NCBI GenBank assembly: GCA_022457155.1
Contig: JAJGOT010000123.1
Coordinates: 1,134,501-1,198,500, forward strand
Origin: Cladopsammia gracilis
Taxonomy: Eukaryota; Cnidaria; Anthozoa; Scleractinia; Dendrophylliidae
Reading direction: 5' to 3'
DNA length: 64,000 nt
How positions within the stretch are numbered: the stretch's first letter is position 1; every line of letters starts with the position of its first letter. The translations under genes were made by a program, and so were the position numbers. This document shows, one piece after another, positions 8,050-19,744 of the stretch. A model generated the notes under the pieces. That model was not told where the DNA came from. It did not search any database and saw nothing but the letters and a program-made list of their open reading frames with translations.

Positions 8050-8374
8050 CGTAGGGATTTTGCTTTTTTCTGTGTATGTTAATTCTATATTTGCTTAAGT
8101 CTAGAATTCATGTCCATCAAACAAATTGTTTCTTTCTTATACAATGTACAGATTCTTCAAAGAATAATAAGAAACTCACAGGTCAGGCTAATTAGGATTA
8201 AATTAACAAAAATCGCCACAGATTTTCAGAGTCGCATGTTTTTGGGTCGCAATTTTAGAACTACTAACTTGGTAGCCTTAAAGGACGCTAAACGTCGCGT
8301 TTCTCTTTCCCTATTATCGCTCTTGCTATAAGTTGGCATGTCCAGGTTCACTGACAATAAGAACGATCTTGTTT

Positions 8375-9533
8375 TAGTTGTGACGTAACAGATTTCTAGT
8401 GCGTCAACTCTCTATAAGTCGGACATTTAGAGGTGGTCCAGCGAGGGTATCACCCTTAGAGGGTACTTAGAGAGAGTTCACACTCAATTCTACACAATGA
8501 CTGCAGTGGAACCTGCCCATGTTGACCACCTCCGACAGGTTTTTCCGCATTGCTCGCGGCTTCGCCACTCGCCAATCGCGAATTTGAGCATCGCGCGCGC
8601 CGGCAAAACTGCCAGCCGCGCAGTCCACTGTCCACTGCAATTTTTAAGCGGGAATAAGGCAATGTCATACAAACTGAAACAGTACTACTTAGAGACGTGT
8701 CTGGCAGTGAGACGTATCCGTCTTATAAAGAAATATTCGTCTCATATAGCTGTTCATCTTAAAGATATAATCATTGAAGGTGTGATCTGTATTTGTATGC
8801 TCGGCTTTAAGAGTCTGTCGTAGAGAGGTGTACCTCTAAAACCGTGCTGATTCTTACGTCGAATCACCCGTATTCAGTTAAGGCGAAAACCCTGCATTGA
8901 GACTGCAGAGTTCACTTCAAGTGTCGGTTCCTATCAAACCGAGTATTTAATGTACTTCACGGTACGTTTTTGTAATGGAACTTGATCCTCGGTTTTAAAA
9001 CGCAATAATTTTACAACACTTCAAAAGCTTTTATTTGTTGCTGGCAAAACCATTACGAGCAGTGATCCCGTAAACATATCAGGTAGAAACGCAATTAAAT
9101 TTTTTATAAATCTCTAATGTGTTATATGCTTTTTATTTTTTATTTTTTTTATTCTCTGTTCGCTCAATATGAATGTATTAGAAATAGAACAACAATAATT
9201 CAGTCAAACTTGTAGCACTGCATTTCGAGCAACCATATGAAGACAAAATAACAGTCTTGGCATATTTATAAGTATTTGACAGATAAATAGGATAAATCGC
9301 CACATTCAATTTCTATGGTTTTATATTTACATTACAGCGGGAAAAGATTAGCTTGAGATTTAGTTTCTTAATCGAGTTGAAGCAACTCACCATTATGCAG
9401 TTCTTGTTTAAAGCTATGGCTGCTTAAGTTTCAGTGAATGAAACACCAAACGGATTATGTTCAAACTTTTAAACCCCGCTCCTTTATTGTTCTGTACTGT
9501 TGGTTTCCTCTTTTTTTAAAACCGTTTTGCGCC
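8375..9533. other. Non-coding region, no gene seen
   Basis: Only short frames without recognisable domains. A small G+C-rich island near 8500-8640 contrasts with A+T-rich flanks. If the P4HA gene continues on the minus strand, this would be intron, but no next exon was identified. Confidence 0.5.
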
Positions 9534-9642
9534 TGTGGATAACTGATCCAAAAGAGTGACCATTCAAATGAAAGCTACCGAGCAGTACTTTCTTGTGGTT
9601 GAACTGTTTATTATGCTATACAAGATGGCTCTATATTTTTAA

Positions 9643-9753
9643 AATTAGATTATGAGCTCGAGATTTCTATGATTCTATCGCGTGATAGTTAATGAGGGAG
9701 AAGCCCGAATCAACTATCACGCGATAGAAATCAAGAGCAAATATAATCTAATT
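9643..9753. mobile_element. Short MITE/foldback, ~48 bp arms
   Basis: The arm 9643-9690 (AATTAGATTATGAGC...) and the arm 9706-9753 are near-perfect inverted copies, including a fully palindromic CTATCGCGTGATAGTT core; the loop is about 15 bases. It abuts the next MITE. Confidence 0.75.
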
Positions 9754-9957
9754 GTTTTAGTATAAATCTACTAGACGTTCAAAACTTAACAACTGACAAC
9801 AAATACTCTTCACAGATACTTCGAAAACGCGAAGAAGCGGCCGCCATTAGGCTACTCGCTCTACTCACTTTCTACAACAGAATATATAGTGAGTCAGTAG
9901 CACAGCCAATAAGTGAACAGCATTCGTGATGGAACGCTAGTAGATTTATACTAAAAC
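9754..9957. mobile_element. MITE with 21 bp perfect terminal inverted repeats
   Basis: GTTTTAGTATAAATCTACTAG at 9754-9774 is the exact reverse complement of 9937-9957. A diverged copy of its right part lies in the opposite orientation at 18694-18765. No coding frame. Confidence 0.8.
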
Positions 9958-10455
9958 TTTTTAGTCTGTAGATGAAATCATGAAGTGTGACGATTCAAAT
10001 GATAGCTACAAATACTGAGCAGTACTTTCCTGTGGTACTGTTTTTTATGCTGTCAAGGTGGCTCAATGACTGTTTAATCTGTGGATGAAACCCTAAAGTG
10101 TAAAGATTGAAATGAAAGCTTTCGCGTAGTACTTTCCTGTGGTGCTGTTTATTGGGCTCTATAATGTTTTAGTCTGTGGATGAAACTCTAAAGTGCGACC
10201 ATTCAAATGATAGCTATCGAACAGTATTTTCCTGTGGTGCTGTTTATTACGCTGTACAAGATGGTTCTAACTTTTGAGTCTGTGGATGAAACCCTTTAAA
10301 TGTGACGATTCAGAGCATTAATTTCTTATAGCGCAGTCTGTTTTTCAATATTTTACAAAACAGAATATAATTTTGATTTTGATTTGGAACTAAGCCCGTA
10401 CTGTAAGGACAAGGTTTAAAAAAAGCTTGTTATAATTTTTTATATGCGAACTCAC

Positions 10456-10783
10456 CGTTCGGAGCTCCTTTTGCGAGATATGACTCAAGTTCTTTCCAAT
10501 GTCTTATAAACCTTCTTACAAGCTGAAAGGAATTGATAGGATGAAACACGTATTTCTCAATATCGCTTCTTGCGATCTGGCTTTCCCTTCTTACAACATC
10601 GGCAAACTTTCGGATAATCTCGGGAGCTTCCGATCTCTGTTGTAGGTAACCGTCGAGCGATTTCGATAGCGCGCCTTCCAAGCGAACGAGGCCTTTGAGC
10701 TGTACAAGCGAGGTAAATATTTCCCCACGTAGAACGTTTGAAAGTAGCAAGATCCACACCGTAAAAAGCATCCATTTCTCCAT
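10456..10783 (-). CDS. P4HA: Prolyl 4-hydroxylase alpha subunit, first coding exon
   Basis: The minus-strand frame encodes a signal peptide (MEKWMLFTVWILLLSNVLRG) followed by the P4Ha_N dimerisation domain: EIFTSLVQLKGLV, a helical heptad region, and the diagnostic FHPINSFQLVRRF...WKELESYL segment (vertebrate P4HA has HPVNAFKLMKRL...WSELE at the same place). Prolyl 4-hydroxylase alpha subunits act in the endoplasmic reticulum on collagen prolines with PDI as partner. The exon ends in phase 1 at a consensus donor, GTGAGT (minus strand, complement of 10450-10455). The start is taken at the ATG at 10783 because it places the signal peptide at the N-terminus; an ATG five codons upstream (10798) is possible. 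The catalytic 2-oxoglutarate dioxygenase exons are not in this window on the downstream (lower-coordinate) side. Confidence 0.85.
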
Positions 10784-12386
10784 TTTGTAGAAAGACATGG
10801 ATTCGCACGTGCTCTCACACAGGAAAACCTGTCGAAAACAACCGGCAACTGGTTTAAAAACACAAACTTTGTGAATATGCAAATTATGCATCTACCTGAA
10901 CCATGCCATAAAATAAAATATGTTTACACCTTGTTCCAATATATTCCTTTATGAAAACCGCTTTGTAGCTCAGTAAAAGGGCTTTTACACCTTCAAGAAG
11001 ACGCTAAAATTCTTAAGAAGACACTTACAATGCAAATTGTAACCGATCTTATGTTTTTCATTTCTTTCCCGGTTTTCTTTTGAAACTATAAAAACCATCC
11101 ACGGGCTAAAAATAAAATATAAAGACAAAACTAAAAGAAAAAGACAAAGAAAGAAGCTTCGTCAAAATTACGAGCAGTTTTTAAAAATGGTTCGAAATTC
11201 CTGTTTATCAATCAGCTGATTTTGTAAAATGGGATCGTAAACTCCCTTTAATTTTCGTAATTTGATAAGTCTTTAAGACCCTTACTACATATGTAGTCGT
11301 AAAACACGGCAATTAAAAGCAAAAAAAACTAAAACTCCTTTTTTCCTGACAACACTAGTTAATACAAGGATTTGTTTCCACTACACCCGGACTATCGACG
11401 ACTATAGGGATTCATAACAAAGCTTAAATCGTCCACACAGCCAGGAATTCTTGGCATGAAATATTCCGGTTTATAACAGCTGCAAGTATTGTCACGAATT
11501 TCTGGACAAAAACACTGTTTATTTGTCCTCGGAAACATCCGTCGATCACCGAAAACGCCTGCTTCCTCAGAATAAGATCTTATGGTCATTGAATTTTTTT
11601 GTTATCCGTGTAGCGTCTAGTTCGCGCTGAATATAATTTATTCTTTTGTCAGCTCCCTGACAAATCTGCATGCGTCATATATTACATATCAGAGAGGTTG
11701 TGGTGCAAAGTGTTATAAATAAAAAACACAGCCTACGCAAAAAGCATAACCTTAGCATCAATTCTTAAAAACATTTGGTGTACATCTGAGCATCTTTACT
11801 AAACGTTTATAAAATAAAGTTCTACACATCCGGACAAGAGAATGCGCAAAATATGCCAGCGTTTTACACTGTGGTATACCGCTTTGACAGGTTAGAAACA
11901 GAGCGAAGTTAAATTGTCTGAATCGTAAGTGCGCGCGAAAAATGATGGCTAAACTAAATAATTACTAAGGAAAATGATCTTAAAAATTGGCAAATTAACT
12001 CATTGATCGCATTTTCCCTCATCCTTACGGGGCTCGGAAAAACACTACGCAACTCGCAAAATATCCACGCGTATTATCTGTCAAATCATCAAGATAGCTG
12101 GGAACGAGCGCGCAAGCTCACAGCACGATCACGAGCGTCGTGCGTAAGAAATTTTTTGTATTCCCGCGTTTCGCTCCCGCACTTGCTCTCCAATGTCTTC
12201 TGATAAAAAACGAAAACGGCCGTGAAAAGACTAACAAAATTATGCCACCAAATAGCCTGGGCAGGTTCTGTAGTTAAAATATTGTAGATAACAATATAAA
12301 AACGTAACTGTGTTTGCAAGGATCACCGTACAAAATAGAAGCACCGGATGCTGTAGTAAAGGATCTAATCAGCTGTAAAAATGAAG
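10784..12386. other. Mostly non-coding region upstream of the P4HA exon
   Basis: A+T-rich, with no recognised repeat. It would contain the P4HA promoter and 5' UTR on the minus strand. One short Cys-rich minus-strand frame at 11392-11589 is listed separately. A G+C-richer patch with short palindromes lies near 12020-12190. Confidence 0.45.
11392..11589 (-). CDS. Possible Cys-rich exon, unidentified
   Basis: A 65-residue frame with six cysteines in the middle (QCFCPEIRDNTCSCYKPEYF) followed by an IPGCVDDLSF segment and a stop. The composition is protein-like, but there is no signal peptide at the ATG, and the frame may be an exon entered from a splice acceptor near CTGAGGAAGCAG. It is on the same strand as and 0.6 kb upstream of the P4HA exon. 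I do not recognise a family. Equally it may be chance. Confidence 0.2.
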   Translation of the reverse strand: MTIRSYSEEAGVFGDRRMFPRTNKQCFCPEIRDNTCSCYKPEYFMPRIPGCVDDLSFVMNPYSRR

Positions 12387-12580
12387 CAGTATGATGCAAA
12401 AGCAAGGCTGATTAAACGGTACGGAAATTGTATTTGAATCCAATATTTCGAAAGGCACAGCCTTTCTTCTTCAGGGTCTTACAAGTTGTTATAAAGACCC
12501 TGAAGCCTGTGCCTTTCGAAATATTGGATTCAAATTCAATTTCCGTACCGTTTAATCAGCCTTGCTTTTGTATCATACTG
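12387..12580. repeat. Long hairpin (inverted repeat), ~90 bp arms, with hammerhead-like core
   Basis: The arm 12387-12480 pairs with 12491-12580 with few mismatches and one deletion in the right arm. On the minus strand the left arm reads CTGAAGA, a GAAAGGC/GCCTTTC stem, then GAAAT, which resembles the hammerhead ribozyme core of Penelope-like elements. The right arm lacks part of this core. Confidence 0.8.
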
Positions 12581-14424
12581 TAACATAATATACGCTGTTT
12601 TCAGCTTTGCTTTAAAAGTTATTTTATTTTTTTGGGGGCTGAAGCGAGTCCTCAAGGATCCAGCGAACAAACAGCAGGATTCGTTTAGGGTTTCTTCTTG
12701 ATATTTATCCAGTTCTTTAGTTACGATGGAGATGTTACAGGAGATACTGTAGCAGACAATGGAAACCATACATGCACGAGCTGAGTTACACTGATGGGGT
12801 ATAAAGCTCTTGACGATGATGGTTAAATATACGCCCATTAGATAGCAAACAAAAGCAGTAGTCTTGGAGAAAAAGTGCAGGATTACAAGGATGGATGTGG
12901 TGATTCTTTCCATTCTTCCAATTTCAAGATAATAAAGCAAGCTCCTGGCCATAATCATGAAAACACAATATTTCAGCCTTGCACCCATCCAAGTTCAATG
13001 TTGATGTGGTTGACAGGTTGAATTTTCGACCATTTGACAAGTAACATTTTGAACTATCTAGGTTGACAAATGACAATAAAATTCCCTTCTCTTGTTGGTT
13101 TGCGGTATAAATATCTCAAGCCACTTGATAGCTTGCGATTACCTCAACATTTGCGCCGACATTCATCTAAATTTCGTTTGACAAAATTTTGGGCCATTTG
13201 AACACATCGTTCAGCATTGTTAGAAAAGAAAATGTGTAAATGAAAATAAATTCATATGAACTGCGAAAGAAAGAGCCTATAAAGAATGAAAGAGAATGCG
13301 ATCATTGCAGTTATAGAGCGACTGAAGTAGTTGCAATTTGGGCCTGAATAAATATTTTGGATAGTAGTAGATGATATATAATTTTCAGGAAAAAAGATGA
13401 CACATTTGATTTTCGGCAAAACATGTTTCAACCGTGATAACGGAAGCTTGTTGGAAGCGTGTTGCATTAAATTGGTTCAAACTTTCATCCAACATCGCTA
13501 CAACATTTCCTTTGTTGTCTGGAAAAGTGGGATCGTATTGAAGCCGTTTGAACACTTCATGCAACAGTTTTAATAACAGTATGCATTCCCAATTCCTTGT
13601 AATAAAGTTTTTTAATGTTGGCCCGATTGTTGGGTCGATATTGAAGCCGCCTCCGCTCGGCAAAAACTTTTATTTCTGCGTCCAATATTTCCCCCACATC
13701 CATTGAAGATCTCCATTTAATGTTAATATATTGCAGGAATACTGTAGACAAAAAATGCCCAGAAATTTAACTAACAACTTAGTTTTTCAGTGACGTCAAA
13801 TAAATGAATTTTTGAGAATAAATTTGGAGCAAACTAAATAAATAAATATATCCGCCATGGATTAGAATGTACATTTAAAAGCGCCGGAGCTTATGGGAAA
13901 AAGTGTCTTTTTAAACTGAAATTTAATTGTAGCCTCATTTTTGTCAGTCGTGTAGTTCAAGTAAACTCAGTTTATTAGACAAGAACAAGAATACTTCAAT
14001 TCATCTCTTGTCAAACAATACCTCAACAAAATCTTAAGCTATGGGAAATTTGGTACTGTCTGGAACATAAATCAAGTAAATTATTTTAATTGTTCCTTCT
14101 TTATTTTATATGATGTAGCTAGGAGGTCGAATAAACGTTGATGTTTATCGGCACCCAACGAGGAACGGCTTAGGAAATCGCGTGGAATGGTGTTGTATTG
14201 TTTGTCCATATCATATTAGTGCCTTTGAAGGAAACTGTGTGAAAGGTAATACGGTTTGAGCCTTTCTGTTCTTTTAGCTGAATATTGTAGCGGCAGAAAA
14301 TTTTACGAACAAGAATCTTATTTCCCGAATTTATATTTTACTTGTTGCTTTCACCTTCCTAAAATCCCTGTTGATCTGTTTTTGTTCCCAACACGGCATT
14401 TTTACTTCTCCGAAATGAAATCAT
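12581..14424. other. Non-coding, with one dispersed repeat
   Basis: The segment 12855-12905 (AAAAAGTGCAGGATTACAAGG) has diverged relatives near 39965 (inverted), 43262 and 58911. Long minus-strand frames at 12536-12988 and 13385-13751 show no recognisable domain. No gene can be supported. Confidence 0.45.
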
Positions 14425-14690
14425 AAGGCGTCAAATTTTCCGATCATGTTACGAAAGTTTGAGGCGACATTTTACTAAAGAAAGCCGAAGAGCTTCCGAA
14501 CATCTTCCGAACATTTTCCGAACACTTTTATCAAATGTTCCGATGTTACGAAAGTTTGAGGCGACATTTTACTAAAGAAAGCCGAACAGCTTCCAAACAT
14601 CTTCCGAACATTATACCGAACACTTTTATCCCTTCCGGAAACAAAAGGCGTCAAATTTTCCAATGTTACGAAACTTTGAAGCGGAATTTT
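14425..14690. repeat. Tandem repeat of ~100-120 bp units, three copies
   Basis: Units share AATGTTACGAAAGTTTGAGG and GAACATCTTCCGAACATT, starting at about 14444, 14542 and 14662, with AAGGCGTCAAATTTTCC at both the first and last unit. An inverted relative lies at 34520-34590. Confidence 0.8.
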
Positions 14691-16507
14691 ACTTAGAAAA
14701 ACTGTAGTCTTTAATCTAATATATTACGAATTTTTAAAAAGAATATTAAAGGCCTTTCGAGCAGTTTTCAGCCGAAGCGATTCGTTGGGTACAAAATGCA
14801 ATGAAAATGGAATTTGCTAATGTGAAGAAGAAAAAACTGATGCAAATTAGATTTTCCATGCAATGACGTCAATTGAAAACTGAATATACTGAATCAGAAA
14901 AACAATTACAATAATGAAAGAAAAGAAATAACGTTTTTTAGGCATTCAAGGTAAACATTTTCAGTAGGTGGCTAACAATTCAAAGTGAGAGCCTTTTCAG
15001 TTTTTCTTCTCGAGTGGGCGAGAAATTATATTCCTGCTGGCAGCCATTGTCATCTCGGTACAATAAAAATTGAAAATCAAACACTGGAGAGCTTAAAAGG
15101 TCTTTCAAACCCAATTGTAGTTAAATTCAAATAATAAAATATATTTTTGAGTTTTAAACTAAAAAGAAACTTTAATTAAAGTATATGTGAGTCGTTCTAC
15201 CTTCAATCCTTTGAGTCTCCTTTCAACTTATTAAACGGTCGGTCAAGACTACATCCTCATCGCTTTAAACTTTACCGGCTCTTATAACGAATTCAAATTA
15301 ACTACTGTAGCCTTTATATATAACTGTACGATTTATTTGGAAGTTCTTCAATAAGTCATGAAAAAAACAACAAAAGATAGGTAGTTTAGTTTCCTTTTGT
15401 TATCACTTACAGAAAACAATTAAACACAGCGACATTTTTGTCAGTTTGTTCATCATGATTAAATCGCTCGAGGCTTGTAACAAATGATAAATACAAGACT
15501 GTTTTCCACGATTAATTGAAATTTCCGCACAACGACAAGACTTATTTTCTTCTCGTTATTCATTAAAACAAATTAAAAAGTTGCGAAATCTCTTGCCTAT
15601 TAATCACAGAAATTCAAGTAAAAAGCAAATATGAAATATTGGCTACATCGTGGCCCTTTTAGCTTTGTTCAAAATAATTAGTGGTCTAAAATTAATACCA
15701 TTTGATTGTAAGGTATTATATTTGACATCTTCGAGAAGAAATGATTCGCATTTCCGTCTGTTGAAAATCGATGTGTTTGAGTAAGAAATTTGCTTTTTTT
15801 TTTCTGTTCTCTTTTTTGCGCATGCCTGTAAGATAAAGATCAGAAATAAGAACATTTATATTATACTCCACCAAAATTTAAACCATGCTGCGTTTATCGA
15901 ATCATGCAGATAAAGCTCGATTTAAATAGTTTTTCGGTAAATTTCTGGCATGAAATTAAACCTTGTACAAAGTTATTCATTTAGCTTGAAAATATGAGGC
16001 AAACGTTTCTTGGGATCTGGTAGAAATTGAAGGAAATTGTACGTTATTTTGCTGAGAAAAGAAATGATAAACCGATTACCAAATTTATACGAATCTTTCG
16101 CCGTATTCAACGTGATTAAAAATAACAGTATATTTAATTTTCATGGTTGAAACACTAAAGATTTTTTTAACGATTCAGACTATTTTTTTAGGAGGTAAAT
16201 CAAAGTTTTGTTACTCTAATTTATTACAAAGTGGGATTGAGCTTATTTGGTCGCACTATGATTGCTACAATATTCTATGCCATTGATTAGTATCTAAACA
16301 TTACCCGAAACGATCATAATGTCGCCAGAATTTCTGGGAGCTGTAAAAAATCCCGGCATTTTGAAGGAAGTCGAAATTTTGATTCATGTGTAGTAATTTA
16401 CAATTATACTAAGTTGTACGTCGAATTATTATTAAAAAACAAAGTAAAAGTACCTTAAACTGATGCAAGTTTCCTAAAATACGACTTTTTTTTCATGGTA
16501 ACAGAGG

Positions 16508-16508
<1 letters not shown>
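14691..16508. other. Non-coding A+T-rich region, nothing recognised
   Basis: No frame with domain character, no strong inverted repeat and no tandem array were found here. Confidence 0.5.

Positions 16509-16589
<81 letters not shown>
16509..16589. repeat. (CA)n microsatellite, about 40 units
   Basis: Uninterrupted CA dinucleotides over about 81 bases. Confidence 0.98.
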
Positions 16590-16593
<4 letters not shown>

Positions 16594-18693
16594 TCTGGGT
16601 CGCATAGAAACTCTCACCGCGCGCCCGGACCAGACTTCTGAGCAAGATGGAAGGTAACGATAGCGGCTGTTTGTATAGCGACTGCATGACCTGGGGCTTA
16701 GTCGTCAAGAAATATTTAATAACCTACACACACGGTCAAAATATCATATATACTTACTGATACGTAATCTTATCAATTAAGGTAAAAGTCTGCAGCAAAC
16801 CAGCCTCGGCACCCACGAAACAAATACGAAGAAAAGAATTAAAAGTTTATGGTAAAGAAATTCGCGAGTAGTATAGCATACAGGCCTTTGCATATACGTT
16901 CTAAAACAGAGCGATATTAAAAATAACGATAAGCCTTTTTTGTATATATGAACGCCACTTTCCCCGCACACGTATCACGCAATCCAAAAACTCTATGCTC
17001 ATCTCGTGAATCTATGTTATGGGGTGTTTTGTACATTTTTGGGTTATTTTTTGGTATGTTTTGATGGGTATGTTTGGGAGGAAATAGATTTAATGAAGTT
17101 TTAAAATTAGAATTTGTAGTTGATAAATAATAAATGGATACCAAAATAGTCCACTAGTAACCTGGAGTGCTCTTGTGTGGGTATCAACTATCTGTTGGTG
17201 TTTCAAAAATCATTTTCTTTCTTCTTTCCCTTCTTTAAACCTCTTAACATTTCATTCAAATTTGGCCTGAATCCCGCCTTAAAGTGACTGACTGTCTGTT
17301 TTATATATAGTTGTTTGCGCCTCCCCAATGAAAACTGTGATTTATAAGGGAAAAATAAAAACAGCTTGAGTTAAAAAAATGTGCTCAACGGCTTGGATAG
17401 GACAAAGCGGCCGACATGCCATGTATGAGTGTTGCGGTCAAGACTCAATGAAACCGTGATCTTTTTGTATATAAATAGTTTACAAATACACAACGAGAAC
17501 TGTACTATTGGATTATCTCTGACTGTGGGGTAGTTTTGCGGAAATTATTGATGAATTTGGCTTATTATTCTTTTTTATTGCCGAAAAGCGTCTCTTTTAT
17601 TCTATCTTTAGTTCCTATTCTGTCTTCGCTGATAGCGCTCGAACCAGCAAAACGCCAAAGAAATACGTCACTGTCTACTTCTTTCGTTCTCACATTAAAT
17701 CTAACTGAATAAATAATAAATAAATAAATAAATAAATAAATGAATCAAGATACCACACAATGAATTATTCGAGTTTAGAAGAATACTTAACCTTAATTCC
17801 CAAAATTATTACAACCTTTTGTAAAAATATCACATTTATTTATTCCCAAATAATTTCCGCATACAGCTCTGTGGGGTTGACATAAATAAACAACAAAATT
17901 AAAAAAATGCCCACACGGTCAAATTAACAATAAAATTTTCCTAGTCATTCCCACGTTTAAATGAATAGTACATAATTGATCTTCAGCAATTTTACTGTGA
18001 AAATCTAAGCGAAAAATACTCTAACAGCCTATTTTTAAAGGTATAAAACGTTCAAGGCCTTTTTTAGATAAAATGTTACGACTAATTGTTATGGTAAAGA
18101 AATAGTTTGAGTTTAAACATAATAGAAGCAACATTTTATATCAGTAATCGGCGATATCAAGGCGATACAGATACTCTACTGCTTAATGAATCGCCAGGAA
18201 AAATACATTCATCTTTGTTTTAGAGCCGAGAAATGAACATAAAACTGAAACACTGTTGATAACATGTGTAATAACAACGCGTGCCGCGCCAATCTTGGTA
18301 TTGTTTTTTAAAACAAAATTTAAAACTGCTCTCGTTGGTTTTAATTCATTTCTAAGTTGCCGAAAAGAAAATCTTTGTAAACATACCAACTTTCAGTCAT
18401 AACTCCATTTTCATTCTTAAAGCGGCTTGTTTGAAGAATAAAGTGGTTCAACGATATTTTAATAAATCATATTTTTAGAACCTATCGCCGGAAATCTAGT
18501 ATACAGTCACTGGCGACCGACAATGGAGCTTGCTAGCACTTTATTTACAATTTGAAAGAAAAATTATAATCATGTAAAAAAATGAAAACACGGAAAGAAA
18601 AAAGTAAAGAAAACAAACTCTCGTTTAACTCTCAACATTAAACTATCGAGATCTCTTAAATATATATTTGGCATTTTTATTGTGTTCTTTATT
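16590..18693. other. Non-coding region with an (AAAT)n run
   Basis: Only an AATA/AAAT microsatellite at about 17708-17742 stands out. No gene or transposon is recognised. Confidence 0.5.
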
Positions 18694-18765
18694 AGTGTAA
18701 ATCTACTAGCATTCTATCACGAATGCTGTTCTCTTATTGGCTACGCTACTCACTATCTATTCTCT
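18694..18765 (-). mobile_element. Partial copy of the 9754-9957 MITE family
   Basis: GTGTAAATCTACTAGCATTC followed by CACGAATGCTGTTC and TTATTGGCT matches the reverse complement of 9875-9957 with substitutions. The second terminus is not found, so it is a fragment. Confidence 0.65.
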
Positions 18766-19067
18766 CATTTTGGTTCACTACGACCTCGCACCAGCAGCTG
18801 GTTCGAACTACATGTACACAAGTTCGTTGATTTATTCCTCGCGAAGCGAGGTTAATAAATTTGTCGTCCCTCGGGAGCTGGGCCGCGTGAATTCGAGCGA
18901 AAAATATATTTATTACTGGGCTACCCCCCGCAGGGGGAGACCAGTCTAGGTTTACGTTGGATTTCTCCGTCGACACAAAATTGCAATTATGACACCCCCC
19001 TCTCCAGAAAAATCACAATTACGATAGCCCCCTACCATACTCTCCAATGCAAGAAGAACGTAAACAT

Positions 19068-19170
19068 CAGGGGGGGCTGGCAGCGAGGCCTGGGACCTAG
19101 TTTATATGATTGCCCGAGTAAAGAATTTGGCCGAGTAAGACTGAGTACTAAATAATATGAAAATAAAAAT
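19068..19170. mobile_element. Exact inverted copy of the right end of the P-type transposon
   Basis: These 103 bases, beginning CAGGGGGGGCTGGCAGCGAG, are the exact reverse complement of 30538-30640. The similarity stops sharply after AAAATAAAAAT on both sides. The flank (GTAAACAT) does not match the AATTTAGC duplication of the autonomous element, so this is best read as the end of a second, related insertion whose other end is not recognised. Confidence 0.9.
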
Positions 19171-19744
19171 TGCCCACGGAATCACGGCATCAGTCAAAGG
19201 AGAAAGCTCAAATCATCTTCAATGCCAAGTCACTTTAAGGTAAAAGACTTGTTTTACCATAAAAATAAACTACATAGATTGATATCAATCAGCTCAGACA
19301 CGTAGGGCCAGCTGTGGTACCACGGTTTGAAACGTGTGGTAGAGAGTTTACCGAATTTATTTGGCATATAAATCCTTAATTTCATCGTAAGTTTACCTAT
19401 CTCTCGTGCGCATATTTATTACTTCGGGAATGTTTGGCTATAAATTAATCTCTCTACCAGGTCTGTTCACTGTGCCCCTGACGAGAATGACAGACCTTCT
19501 GAGCAGATATTGAATTTTCCATATTATCAATCTATGTTGTCTGTTAATAAGTTTTTAGTGAGCTCACTAAAGTGCATATTTATGAATTTTAATGTTTAGG
19601 TAAAACTGATTATTCAAAACTCAAAATTTAAGCTTATCACTAAATTATTCCGTTTTCGTTCAACTTTTAGCTTCTTTCTGTTTTTCCATTTTAGTTTTAA
19701 GTTTTCAATTTCAAGTTTGACTTTTTGGTGTTTTTTACGGTTAC
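19171..19744. other. Non-coding
   Basis: No gene or clear repeat was seen. It may be the interior of the element that begins at 19068. Confidence 0.4.

Larger units (their letters stand above)
7795..8374. mobile_element. MITE with 30 bp perfect terminal inverted repeats
   Basis: The 30 bases at 7795-7824 (AAACAAGATCGTTCTTATTG...) are exactly the reverse complement of 8345-8374, and the match continues imperfectly for about 20 more bases inward (CTAACTTATAG / CTATAAGTTGG). The interior has no coding frame. It includes a minisatellite (7871-7962) and a hairpin near 7993-8049. No target duplication was identified with confidence. The stretch between the viral element and this MITE (7614-7794) holds no gene I can support. 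Confidence 0.75.
9534..10330 (+). repeat. Diverged ~100 bp satellite array, interrupted by two MITEs
   Basis: Units begin GTCTGTGGATGAAACC, continue with GTGACCATTCAAATGA and GCAGTACTTTCCTGTGGT, and end with GATGGTTCTAACTTTTGA. Starts lie at about 9534, 9963, 10078, 10174 and 10280. The first unit is separated from the rest by the insertions at 9643-9957. The same family recurs at 49344-49795 in a younger, more homogeneous array. Confidence 0.8.

Noticed and set aside
9534..10330. CRISPR-like array
   Set aside because: The units are diverged satellite copies without constant spacers, in an animal genome.
12536..12988. 150-residue minus-strand frame with hydrophobic segments
   Set aside because: It overlaps the hairpin arm and a dispersed repeat and shows no recognisable domain.
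16508..16708. Frame encoding a (CV)n tract
   Set aside because: It is a translation of the CA microsatellite.
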